Below are positions 43,863-55,300 of a DNA stretch of 64,000 nucleotides, piece by piece. The stretch covers positions 160,004,817-160,068,816 of the forward strand of contig CM061132.1 of NCBI GenBank assembly GCA_030789695.1, in the 5' to 3' direction. Below the pieces are notes generated by a model. The model did no database searches. It was not told where the DNA came from and saw only the letters and a program-made list of their open reading frames with translations. Source of the stretch: Scilla litardierei (taxonomy: Eukaryota > Streptophyta > Magnoliopsida > Asparagales > Asparagaceae). Within the stretch, counting starts at the first letter, position 1. Each line of letters begins with the position of its first letter. The position numbers were made by a program, and so were the translations under genes.

Positions 43863-44726
43863 TTATCCTTGTCTCAAGATTTTCTGGGCGATCGTCTTGC
43901 CTCCGTGGTGATTTCCGCAGATCCCCTCATTCACCTCCTGGAGGACGTAGTCAGCCTCCCTAGGTCCGAGGAACTTAAGGTAAGGGAGGATGTCTGTCTT
44001 TGTCCAGCGTCTTTTGTAAAGTGCCCCTTCATGAATCACGTACCGGAGTGCCTTTCTCTCCAAGGTTCGACGTTCGTCCAAGTCCGTTGGCACTTCCCCA
44101 TGGGTGAGGTACCGAATGATCGGATCCATCCAGGTGGGGTCCCCGTCGATCGCCATCACCTCCTTCTCCTCCGTGCTGGGAAATCGGAGGCTCTCCACGT
44201 AGATGGTGCGGCCCAACTCCTTGGTCGAGGAGGAAGCCAGTTTGGACAGAGCATCTGCGCGGGCGTTCTCCGACCGTGGGAGGTGAAGGGTCTCAGCACT
44301 CTTGAATTTGGACAGCACGGTCTTGGCCGTGGCAAGGTAGCTCTGCATCGCCTCCTCGCGCGTCTCGTAATTCCCTTGCAGCTGGTTGATGATGAGCTTC
44401 GAGTCGCTGAGGAGCCGCACGGATTCGGCCCCGAGTTCTCTCGCCTGCCTCAAGCTGTTTATCGCGGCCTCGTATTCAGCCACACTGTTGGTGGCCGGGA
44501 ATTCGAACCGAAGCGCATACTCGACGACGCTTTCCTTGGAAGATCGAATCGCGATCCCGGCTCCACTTCTCGACCGGGTTGCTGAATCGTCTGTATGGAC
44601 TATCCATGTGTCCTGGTCCCCTGGGTGGCTAGCAAGAATGATGTCAGTCGAAAGGAAGGACAAGGGTTGGATAGTTATCGTAGCCGAGCCCTCTCCCCAG
44701 AGGGGTTCCCCCCTTCTATGGTGCAT
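43863..44726 (-). pseudogene. Element D second (archaeal-type) RNase H and integrase zinc domain
   Basis: WIVHTDDSATRSRSGAGIAI, NSVAEYEAAINSLRQA, LLSDSKLIINQLQG and SENARADALSKLAS form a complete extra RNase H of the kind carried by Tat elements after the normal one. The first motif reads DDS where DGS is usual. It then runs through a linker (IIRYLTHGEVP) into the integrase zinc region (HEGALYKRRWTK, CGNHHGGKTIAQKIL) before stopping. Confidence 0.82.
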
Positions 44727-44749
44727 TCAGCGATGAAGTCTGCAAAGGC

Positions 44750-46220
44750 CTACCCTTTTATGGCCGTGCGCAGCTTGAATCGAAGGTCGAACTCGCTTAG
44801 TTCCACTCCCCAATTCAGCATTCTTCCCATCCGATCGAATCTCTTGAGGTTTTGTTCCAGCTGGGAATCGGTAAGGACCAATATAGTGTGGGCTTGGAAG
44901 TAGGGCCGGAGTCGGGGGCCGAGAGGACGAGGGCATACACCAGCTTCTCCATAGGCGTGTACCGTCCCTCCGCGTCTTTCAAGACTTGACTGGTATAATA
45001 CACCGGCCTCTGTACTTCGCCGTCCTCCCTGACCAGCACCGAGCTCACCGCTTCCCCCGTGCAAGCTATGTAGAGGCTCAACGACTCTCCTTCTCGCGGG
45101 TTGGAGAGGAGCGATGGACTGCGAAGGCATTCCTTAAGCTCAGCGAATGCTCGGGAGCAATCCTCGTCCCACGGTATCGTCTTCCTTTTATCGACAGGCT
45201 CAGCGATTGCTTTTCTCAGGGCTTGAAGAATGGAAGGGACTTCTCCACCGACTTGGATAGGAATTGCCCTAGAGCGGCGATGCGTCCGTTCAACCTCTGT
45301 AGCTCTTTAATTGTCGTCGGCTCCCGCATGTTGATCAGTGCCTCGATCTTGTCAGGGTTAGCCTCGATGCCGCGATTGGTGATCATGAACCCCAGGAACT
45401 TGCCGGATCTCACACCGAATGTGCATTTTGTGGGATTGAGCCGGATGTTGTGTTTTCATAACCGCTCAAAGGTTTCACTGAGGTCGACGATATGTTCCCC
45501 GGGTTCCTTCGATTTGATCAACATGTCGTCGATGTAGACCTCCAAGTTCCGCCCTATCTGGGAGTCGAACACCGTATTGACCATTTTCTGGTAAGTGGCC
45601 CCCGCGTTCTTCAAGCCAATATGCATCTTCTTGTAGCAGAAGGTCCCCCGATCCGTCGTAAAGGCTGTCATCTCTTCGTCCCGAGGGTCCATCTAGACCT
45701 GATTGTACCCGGAGTAGGCGTCCATGAAGCTGAGCATCTCATACCCAGAGGCATTTTCCACGAGGTGATCGATGCGAGGCAATGGGTAGCTGTCCTCGGG
45801 GCAGGCTTTGTTGAGGTCACTGAAATCCACACACATTCGTCACTTCCCGTTGGGCTTCCTGACCATCACTACGTTGGACAGCCACTCCGGGTACCAGACT
45901 TCTCGGATAAAGCCGGCGTCGAGAAGATGTTCCACCTTCTCGGAGGCTGCCTTCATCTTCTCGCCACCTAGATTCCGCTTTTTCTGCCTGACCGGCTTGA
46001 AATTGGGGTCAGCATTCAACCGGTGCACAATCACCCAGAGGTCAACGCCAAGCATGTCATCGGGCGACCATGCGAAGACGTCAAGGTTGGCTTCCAAGCA
46101 CTCGATCAACTTGTTTTTCAGCCAGGGTCCAGTCCCGATCCGATGGAGAGGAATCTTCCCTCGACATTCGTGACTGGGATCTGCTCCTGCTCCTCCCCGG
46201 GAGTGGGTCTCGGCCCGCAC
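44750..46220 (-). pseudogene. Element D reverse transcriptase and first RNase H, multiply broken
   Basis: Pieces in order on the minus strand: 46220-45840 (FKPVRQKKRNLGGEKMKAASEKVEHLL, ending at a stop after RKPNGK), 45692-45456 (TFCYKKMHIGLKNAGATYQKMVN and the catalytic EVYIDDMLIKS), 45413-45216 (KFLGFMITNRGIEANPDKI) and 45081-44750 (VYYTSQVLKDAEGRYTPMEKL, RNase H). Short intervening stretches still encode family motifs but carry stops at about 45840, 45694 and 45459. An old, inactive copy. Confidence 0.82.
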
Positions 46221-46842
46221 CTCAAGTCAAGTGAGGCCATCGGATCATCAAGCCGTTCAGTGGGCTTCTCGCCTGCTAGTTGGTAGCAGATCTTCAGCTT
46301 TCCTGTGTCGCCGTCGACTTGCCCAATCCCCCTCGGGGTCCGAAACCTGATCGTCCGGTGGAGAGTCGAGACCACCGCGCCGATAGCGTTGAGGAGCGGT
46401 CGGCCGATGATCCCATTGTACGCCGACCCGATCCTCAGCACCACGAACTCCAACGTCAGGGTCACCGAGTCGGGTGGCCCGCCGAGCATGACGGGGAGGT
46501 GAATCGCCCCAATGGTGGGCGTGGAGTGACCCGTGAAGCCCACCACGGGCCCCGAGCACGGCTCCAGGTCCTCGTCCCGCAGTCCCATCCTTTCCAAAGT
46601 CGACATGAAGAGGATGTCGCACGAGCTGCTAGTATCGACTAGCAGCCGCCGCACCATGGATGTGTCGATGATTATGAGCACCATTAGTGCTTCGTCTAAC
46701 CACATTTTCTCCCTCGTTGCACCCGCCCCGCCGACTGGGGGGGGGGTGATGGTGGGCTCCTGGTCTCCATATCATAGTCCTCTACGCGGTCGGGCCGGGG
46801 TCGCCCCGGAGTCCCAGCCTGAAGCATTCGCCGGGGAGTCAT
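46118..46842 (-). pseudogene. Element D Gag remnant and protease
   Basis: From an ATG at 46842 about 40 codons of a Gag-like start remain (MTPRRMLQAGTPGRPRP, DRVEDYDMETRSPP). A run of ten C (minus strand, 46739-46748) and a frame change follow, then protease at 46705-46118: RRLLVDTSSSCDILF, VVGFTGHSTPTIGAIHLP and AYNGIIGRPLLNAIGAVVS. The active-site Gly is Ser (DTSSS for DTGSS), which should inactivate it. The Gag capsid domain and knuckle are absent. Confidence 0.78.
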
Positions 46843-46961
46843 GGTCCCTTCCCGTCGGCCGCGGTGGGGACCGACGCCCGATGCTGGGGTCGCGGTCCTC
46901 CTTTGCTGGGAGGGTGGAGCTGTGTCATTGTTGGTGTGGTTGTTTTACGTGGGTGTTAGCT

Positions 46962-46981
46962 CGTTCCCACAGACGGCGCCA
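46962..46981 (-). other. Primer binding site of element D
   Basis: TGGCGCCGTCTGTGGGAACG on the minus strand, two bases from the LTR end. This form recurs in Tat elements; I could not assign the tRNA with certainty. Confidence 0.7.
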
Positions 46982-46983
46982 GA

Positions 46984-48435
46984 TGTTTACGAGTGTTTTC
47001 TCACCACTGAATCGTTGACCGACGACTGGACGGTCAACATGGTCAAGGGGTCGGTTGAGATCCCTTGGGCACGCCAAGCACACGTGCGCTCAGCGTGGGT
47101 CGGAGGCGGAGTCGAGATCGAGCGTGAGACCCGGGCAGAGTATCAGTCCTCGGCTGAAGCAGAGCGGAGGGGAAGCCTCGGTTCTGCGAGATGGGCTCGG
47201 CCTCGGTCTTGGTTGGACGTACGTTGAGGGGTAGCCTCGGCGCTTCGTTTGCTGCTCGGTCTTCGGTCAGTTGCCACGCCTGCAAGAAGCGGGGGTGGTC
47301 GGCTGGCGCTGGGGGTAGCCTCGGCGCCTCGGTCAGCTTCGTCCTGAATAGGGATGGCGGTAATGGCCCGACCCGCCTGGTCCGACCCGACCCGACCCGG
47401 TTTTGACCTGGCCCGCAGCCGGGTCGGGGTAAGCTTGGGCTTTGTATGCGCCCCGGCTCGTCCCGACCCGCCCTGACCCACCCCGGGGAACTATAGAGGT
47501 TCTAAAAAACCTTACTATTTTGATGCGGAACATGCAGTTAGCGAATAACTCATAACTTATACTCTATTCCACTGTTCTCCCAATTGGGCCAATTCCCAAT
47601 TCCATATTACCAAATAAATCAAAATTCTCCTAATTCACAAATAACATTTTTATTTGGGATTTATATGGATGGCAGTAATGACCCGACCCGACCCGACCGG
47701 CCCGACCCGGTTTTGGTAAGAAAGTACCCGCCCCGCCCCGGCCCGCGACCCGCCCCGGCCCGCGACCCACCCCGCCTCGGCCTGTAGATGGGTCGGGCAA
47801 GCTTGGGTAGTTAAATACCCGCCTCGACCCGCAATATTTCCATTCCTAGTCCTGAATAGACGAGAAACTCGTCAGGGTGGTCGGACCTTGGTTCCGGCCG
47901 AATCCCCTCCGATGCCTAAGTCAGATCAGTGTCTGAAGAGTACTCGGCGGGGTAGGTATGATTCGAGAGGAGATCAATACGCTGACCCTCGGCACGAGCA
48001 GGTGGAGGGAGAGAAATGGCGGAAACCAAAGTCGTTGATGGAATACCTCAGATCTGGATACCTGGGATTCGATCCCTCTTTCGGTCGTCCTTGCTCCTCT
48101 TTTATGGAGCTTGGACCCCCCTTTTGCCCCCGACCCACGCCCCCACACCGACCACCTCCTCACGCCCCCGAGATCCGTCCCCACGATGGCACCTGCCCGC
48201 GTCATGGGGGAGCCGATTACGGGGCTCCTTAATGGACATTAAGGCTTCGCGCTTTGGGAGGAGTGGTTACCCCCGGCGATCATGGGTTGGTCATGGGCAT
48301 GTCGGGCCGTGGATCATTCGGGTCTGAGATTCCCGTGGGTCTTATCGGTCGGGCCGTACCTTCTTCGTGGGCCTCCCACCCTCAGGTTGGGTTCGGGCCA
48401 CTCGGTTCTAGGGCCTCTCCAAAGTAGGCGTATCA
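46984..48435 (-). repeat. 5' LTR of element D with inserted MITE
   Basis: Matches 38625-39570 throughout except for the 508 bp MITE plus duplication. Confidence 0.93.
47349..47848. mobile_element. hAT-like MITE
   Basis: A 500 bp insert is bounded by TAGGGATGG and CCATTCCTA and flanked by 8 bp duplications GTCCTGAA (47341-47348, 47849-47856), absent from the other LTR of D. Internal sequence is rich in CCCGACCCG repeats near both ends, with an AT-rich middle. An 8 bp TSD and short imperfect terminal repeats point to the hAT superfamily. Confidence 0.8.
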
Positions 48436-48440
48436 GTCTT

Positions 48441-49363
48441 ATTAGGACAGTGTCGGTGAGAGTGGGGGGCCCAATTGGATGTGGGTGATGGGTTGGGCTT
48501 TTGAAACCATAAACAAAAGCCCACCACATGCCCCTTTGCCATTGCTTTTTGATAAAACACAAAGACCTATAATTTTCACCATATTTACGGGTTTGCCATC
48601 ACACTTTTCCACTTTGCATCCGTGTTTTTTTGTGCTTTAGTCCATACTTTTGCACCACTGCAACAACTGACCCGTGGTTTTTTTCGCCGTCGGTATTGCG
48701 CACGTGAGACGACTGTCCCTGTCGTTCTTGTGCCCGAGAGACAACTGCACCATCGACATTTTGTCCGGGAGACGATTGTCCCTGTCGTTTTTATGCACAG
48801 GAGACGACTGCTCTTATCGGCCTTTCTCCTGTGAGCCGACTATCCCATCGATTTCATGCCTGGAGACGAACTTCACCGTGACCTCCAAGCACGGACACTC
48901 GCTAGTATACATACAAATAGTAGCGTTTTAAGTTTAACGAAACGCTAGTCTAACCAACTCAGCCGCAAACCAGGCCTCAAGCCTCAAATGGGAGGGAAAA
49001 CGGTCCAAGAGTACGGGTCGATATCCGACCCGATTGGACCCGAACCGTCGAAGCCCGGCCCGGAGGGGGGGGGGGGGGGGTGGGTTCACACGAGAGAGCT
49101 TGGTCTCATCGCATCCGTCGATCTCTCCACAACCGCCGGATGCTCATCATCCAACGGGGGACGAAGAAACCGCCGGATGCTCATCATCCAACGGGGGACG
49201 AAGAAACCCTACAGCCTCTTCTAATATCAAAACCCCTTCCACATCTCATCTAGAAAAACCTTTATTTCTTGCTTCATTCATCGACAATTTGGAGCAAATT
49301 CTAAGGTTCATCTTAATTTTGAATTTATATCTCGTTTATTCCAATTTTTGAGATCGTAATAGG
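48441..49363 (+). promoter_or_regulatory. Upstream region of the WDR43/UTP5 gene
   Basis: 48441-48930 is repeat-derived, with blocks also seen near 37900-38100 (for example TTTGCCATTGCTTTT). Closer in are a run of about 16 G (49065-49080), a perfect 37 bp tandem duplication (49131-49167 and 49168-49204) and a telo-box AAACCCTA at 49204-49211, 153 bp before the ATG. Telo-boxes are typical of plant ribosomal-protein and ribosome-biogenesis promoters, which fits the gene. Confidence 0.6.
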
Positions 49364-52300
49364 ATGAGCTCGCCCAACATCAGAGACATTCTCACATCAT
49401 TTAGTCCGTCTTCGGATTTCTTCGCCGTCTCCTCTGGCGACGGCCGAATAAAGGTAACGAATTCTATGTAAAGCTCTCGATTTTTGATCATCTTCAGCAA
49501 GAAATTAGGCCCAAGATAAACTTTATACTGGCACTTTATGTTTGTTAGCGAGAAATTAGCTTTATGCTAAAGCTTTCTATTTGGGTTTAGATTTTGGATT
49601 TTGTCTGCAGATATGGGATACACTCAAAGGACAGTTGCAGACTGAATTCGCTGATATCGCAGCCACTGATGAATTGGGAATGCGATCCGAGTCGGAAAGG
49701 GGGCACCTTTCTTTAGATTACAAGTGCATGAAATGGGTTAATCTGGAAAGCAAGGTTTTTTTTAAAACCAAGACAATCATCCAATTTTTTAAAACCCACT
49801 CTCAACCTTTTTGCATTTACATTTGTTGTGTATCAATTTTTGCAGAAAAAGAAGAAGAAGGCTGGGAGCTCGTTGCTGGTGTTGGGGACAGGGAATGGAG
49901 ATGTTTTGGCATTTGACGTGTCGTTGGGTCAGCTGAAGTGGAAAGTCAATGACTGTCATCCTGGGTGAGTTTTGTGATCCATATTTCATAGTTTGTGCAG
50001 TTCTTAGTAACGTTTGATAACTGTTCACGATTTGGAATTAGAACTAGATAAATATTATTACAAATTGAACTACACTTATTCTCAAGGTTAAGATTTTGGT
50101 TTTCTTCACCTAACATAATCAGTCACATCACGGGGTACATGAATTTATAATCATTGTATTCGAAACTCTTGAATATCTCGGTGCTTGTCATCTACTAGTG
50201 GTATTGTAAGGTATCAAAATTATCTATTTGTGGTTTGCAGTTAATGCAATAGTTGACACCTCTTGTTATCCTAGTTGTGCATTCATGTAGGATTACACGT
50301 GTGAATTGTTTTATGTTGGGAAGTTCCAGTAAATTTGCCCCTCCCTCCGCAATAATGTTTGAACATATATTTTTCTAGAAAAGTATGTACACAATTGCTA
50401 TGCTTTACAAACATATATACACTAATTATATGATACTTGGTATAGGATGCCATTCTTTTACATTATAGGGAAGAGTTATGTCAGAACTTGAACCGTAAAA
50501 GATTGTTACATTATCTTCTACACAATTAGATGGGGTCTCACGTCTGACTTGGAGGACACATAATCGCTTGGAATGTAGAGATATGCTGGGTTGGATATTA
50601 ATGGATATTAATGAAGGTTGCTATAGTTAGATACAAGTAGTTACAAAAGAGTTATTCGTAATATTTATATGAAAGTTATTTATAATTGGGATGCTAGTTA
50701 ATGTTGGCTCATGTCGGGATACAATCAATTTGGTGAGATCATAGCGTACTCCATGATCCCCAAAGAGTTTGCACTATTTAGTAGAGAGGTATATGCACAC
50801 ATGTGCATGTGTTGTTCCATCTCATCGACTACTGTGCTATAGTTCTGTGAAATCTGAAGTTAAACATCTTTTGGAGACATTCATTTTGTGTTTAGATTCT
50901 AGAGTGTTATTGATTGGCAACAGGGTTTAACCTGGAAGCTTCTTGCACCTATGGCCATGCCACTGGCGTCTGGGTGAATGCTATGTTGTCTGGACTGAAT
51001 GTTGTCTAAAATTTTGGTCAATGAGAACAATTAGCTTGGATTTTTCTCCCTTTATGCACAGATGGCGACGACTTGGCTACATATCAGATATTATTTTTAA
51101 CATTTATTCTAAAATTGTTCTGTATCCGGATGCAATACAAATTAGCTGCTTGTGTTCTTAACTTCGATTTGAAACACATCATTCCACATTTTCTGTTGGT
51201 ATCTGAATGTGGTGACTGCTAACTTTTGCTGGTTGACAGGGGGGTCACAGCAGTTTCGTATTCACGCCAAAATTTTTGTATATACGCGGCGGGTGTGGAT
51301 GGTATGGTTTGCCAGATTGATTTCGCCGGTGGCAGAGTACTTGGAAAGTTCAAAGCATCTACAAAAGCTGTATCTGCTCTGTCTGTGTCTGCAGGTATTA
51401 AACTGTTAGCATAAATATGTGCATTTTTAGATATGCAAAGCAAGTACATATTGCTTTGCATGTGGTGTTACTATGAATCATTGAGGCCCCCCCCCCCCCC
51501 CAAAAAAAAAAAAAAAAAACACACACACACAAAACAACCACAAAAAAAAAACCTCAGAACTGTCATCCTTAATTGTATTCTATTTTCTTGTTTAATATTT
51601 TCTTGTGAATTAAACAAGACATTCCTTTGAATCCTAATGTATTTATGGTTTGGATATTACTAGTTAATGTAAATTGTGATCCAATTGTAAGCTCTCTTAG
51701 CATAATGGTGTAATTAAACTTTTCAGCTAGAGTTCATCGTTCATCATATCCTTCTTGACTTTCATGAAGCGGGACCTTTAAATTTAATACTTCAAGTGTT
51801 GTCAAGTATTCTCTATAAAATATCGAGTAAAGTGAGCATGTTACTGAAATATGATACGATCAAAGGGGACTTGCTGATATGCGATGAAATTTCTCTTGAA
51901 GCACAACTTAATCCGAAAATATCATTATAAGCTTTAATAATTATCTATAAAAAGGGCTGATTGTGGAGCGCTGGATTGAAGTTGAGAAAGCTCTATAAGA
52001 GGGGACTTCTAAATACCTGCTGTCAAATGTTAGCCTTTTATCAGTTGGGGCCAAATTCTTTTTTTGTTTTGTTTTGTTTTTGTTTTGTTTGTTTTTGGGG
52101 GGGGGGGGGGGGGGGGGGGGGGTTCTATGTAAATTTGAGGCCATACTTTCCCGGTTGGTGTTTGAGAATAATTCAATGAGGGTGAGAAGTTCATGATTTG
52201 GAAAAAACCTAGAAAATTTCAGAATTATTTAGCTACATTTTGTTAAATAATTGGAAATGAAACATATGGATATCTATGGTTCTTGTATATAAATTTCACA

Positions 52301-55300
52301 TGCTAACAATTGTTACGTAAATCTTGTAGCTTTATGGTAGAGAATTGAATCATTTATGTAGCGGGTCACTGGTTAAACCCTTGAATAATGCAATATTTGG
52401 GTTATTTATGCCAAATAATGATGTTCAAGTTACTTAATTCATGAAGATCATGGTAAAAAAAGAATTTTACCTTAGAATTAGCAGACCAGCCGATTTATTC
52501 GTGAACTTTCATATAAATTGCAAATTAGTTTGTCCACTGAAACATGGATGAATATTTTGCAAATTTTGTGGAAGCTTTGCTACTTCTGTGGGCTATATTT
52601 GAGGCCAGTAGGCACACAATGTACCTATCTGTTTCAATCATGCAGCAGCAGCCTTGCAGCAAAGAATCATTCCTTTTCGGTAATAGTGTAATCAGCAGGG
52701 CCAAATGTAATACTTTTCCAATAGTGCTTTTTTATAGATATCTTCTAGGAGTTCAGCCAGCAATGTAACCTGCTCGTTGTATTGGCATATGGTTTGGTCA
52801 CATAAAGGGAGAAAACTTTGGGAAAAGGATGCGTCACACCAAATGGACTTGTATAAACTATAAGTGATTAACTTGACAAGTAGGGAAATTTACTTTTAAG
52901 AAACAGTATTTCATTTTGAAAGGATAATATAGCTTCTGTGTAGCTGTAAGCATTTAAATTTTAGATCACAAAAGAAATTGTGTAGTTGTATTTAAATTCA
53001 ACAATTAATGCCATTTCTTTTTATCAGATGGAAAACTACTGGCCACAGCTTCTGCTCAGTTGAAAATATTTAATTGTTCAAATAATAAGAAGATACAGAA
53101 ATTCTCTGGGCACCCGGTGAGTAAGAATTAGTTTGGTGGTATTTTATTTTCTGTTCTTTTATCGTTTACTTTCTCTATTTATTTTTATTTCTACTTTACT
53201 GTAGGTGTCTGTACGCTGCATGATCTTCAGTGAAGATGGGAACTATATCTTATCTTCTGCAGTTGGTGAGAGATTTATTGCCATCTGGAAAGTAGATGGC
53301 GGAAAAAAACATTCTGCTAGCTGTGTTCTCTCTATGGAGCATCCTGCTGTTCTTCTAGACAGCAAGGACTCGGATGCTGAAGGCCCCAATGGTTCTGGGT
53401 TATATGTCTTGGCCGTTTCGGAGGCGGGTCTTTGTTATTTCTGGTATGGGAGTAGCATTGAAGCATTGCAGACAAGCAAACCTACAAAGATTTCATTGTC
53501 CTTTGACTCTTCCATAACAAGGAATACGAAAGGCCTGGCAATATTTGCTGCAAAATTCCACCATGTTATTAACGTCACCTCTTCAAAAATGCTTGTTGCT
53601 TATGGTGCTTTGGTGAAGCCATCATTTGAAAAACTCACAGTGGAGTATGGAAAAGACTTAAGCTTGAACTCATATGAAGATGGCGTCCTATTGCCAATTG
53701 GTCAGCGTAACATCTCAGATAAGAGCCAGATGGCTCAAACCAAAGGTATGCCATTTCCATCCGTAGACCATGGAAACTAGTTAGTCTTTAGATATCTGGA
53801 ATCCATGATGTCGTAAAATTCACCAACAGCTGATTATACTCATACGATGCCACCAGAAGTGTAAACCGTATTCAATTGAAGATATTTTCTGAATTCCAAA
53901 TCAATTTATTCATGTACATGATTTGTTTTTTTTCTTTATGTTTTCTCATTATTTATCAATGTTTGTATATGTTATTTGTTAATTTATATAATTGTTCTTT
54001 TAGATGATAACTTTGATTTTTAATGCTTGGGCAGTTACTGCACTTGACCGTGCTAACGCTGAAGATGCTATTCTTCCGCTTCCAAAACTCTATTCTCACG
54101 AAAAGAAGAGAAAGCATGGCATGCCAGTTTTGATTGCTGATTCCAGGACAATTACTGATCCGGTTGTTAACAACACAATTAAAACCTGGCCTGCGCGTGC
54201 TGAAGGTATTTCTAGCTTCCCTCTTGTTTGATTCTGTAATATTACATGCTAGGCCTAACTTGAGAAGTCTCTTAAGCTTTATCATTTTTCCAAAACATTA
54301 AATTTGAAAGCCATCCATAGAAAATTATGATAATGCAATTTTGGTGCCTTATTTCCTTTCTCCGGGATGTGAACTAACTTGCAAAGGATTTTAAACTCTC
54401 ATCATCTTTCAAAATCTAATAGTAGGAAACGAATATAGATTATGATAACGCAAGTTTATAGATTATGATAACACAAGTTTAGAACCTTATTTCTTTGCTC
54501 TTGCACGTGAACTTTATCTTTTTGGTTGTTGGGAACTAGACGTTGTATTTGATATATAGTCCTCATAAGTATAATGCATTTATCTTAGGGCCAAGATTTA
54601 TTAAATTTTTTATTGGTTACTGCTAATTTTGTTTCAGCTCTGGCATTCTTTTTAACTTATTTTCCCCCCTTTGTGCAGTTGAATTGCATAAGATGGAAGA
54701 AGGTAGTCTTGTGTCGATTGAGGATAACCTTAGAGCAGCTGGGATTCTCGGTGCCAATGACAATCCAATTTACAAATGTGATCCTTCTAGGAATCCCACC
54801 GACCCTGCTATTGATGCTACTATTGGCGGTGATGCCTATTTCCCAGTTAATGTTAACATGCCAACAAAGAAGGTATATGTATACCCTTATCATTAATACA
54901 CAGTCTATGACAAGCGTTTAAGTGTCAGCTTTATGTTTTTATAAAGCTTCCAATGCCGAACATCTTCTAATATGAGTAGTTGAAAAATTTAATAAAATGG
55001 AGAAGTCCTATTACATTACTTGCTCTTAGGAGAAAAAACAGCATGCCATAGATTGGATATTGTTTCATACTGTGAGGATAGGTTTCCTTCTCAATGTTGA
55101 TGTGTTGAAAAGTGTACTAAGCTTTTCCTGTTGTGGCCATGGTCATGGCCACCATCACTGCCACTTTCGGCCTTTTCAGTTGGACCAAGATTACCGTTTC
55201 CTTTGCTTCTGCGAATATTACTGCTTTTACAAACTAGTACAATAGCAAGTGAACATGATATACATATATCAAATAAAGAACACAGTTTTTGCTGTACATA

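Larger units (their letters stand above)
38625..48435 (-). mobile_element. Element D: Tat-type Ty3/gypsy element, gag-deleted, with antisense ORF
   Basis: LTRs (plus strand TGTTTACG...GGCGTATCA) are flanked by GTCTT at 38620-38624 and 48436-48440. The minus strand carries protease, RT, RNase H, a second archaeal-type RNase H and integrase; dual RNase H is a Tat hallmark. Only about 280 bp separates the primer site from protease, so the Gag domain is gone. Pol has many stops and frameshifts. The plus strand between the 3' LTR and pol holds a spliced ORF. Confidence 0.9.

Noticed and set aside
54613..54921. Additional frames over exon 8 of the WDR43/UTP5 gene
   Set aside because: Out-of-frame readings of a true exon plus intron.
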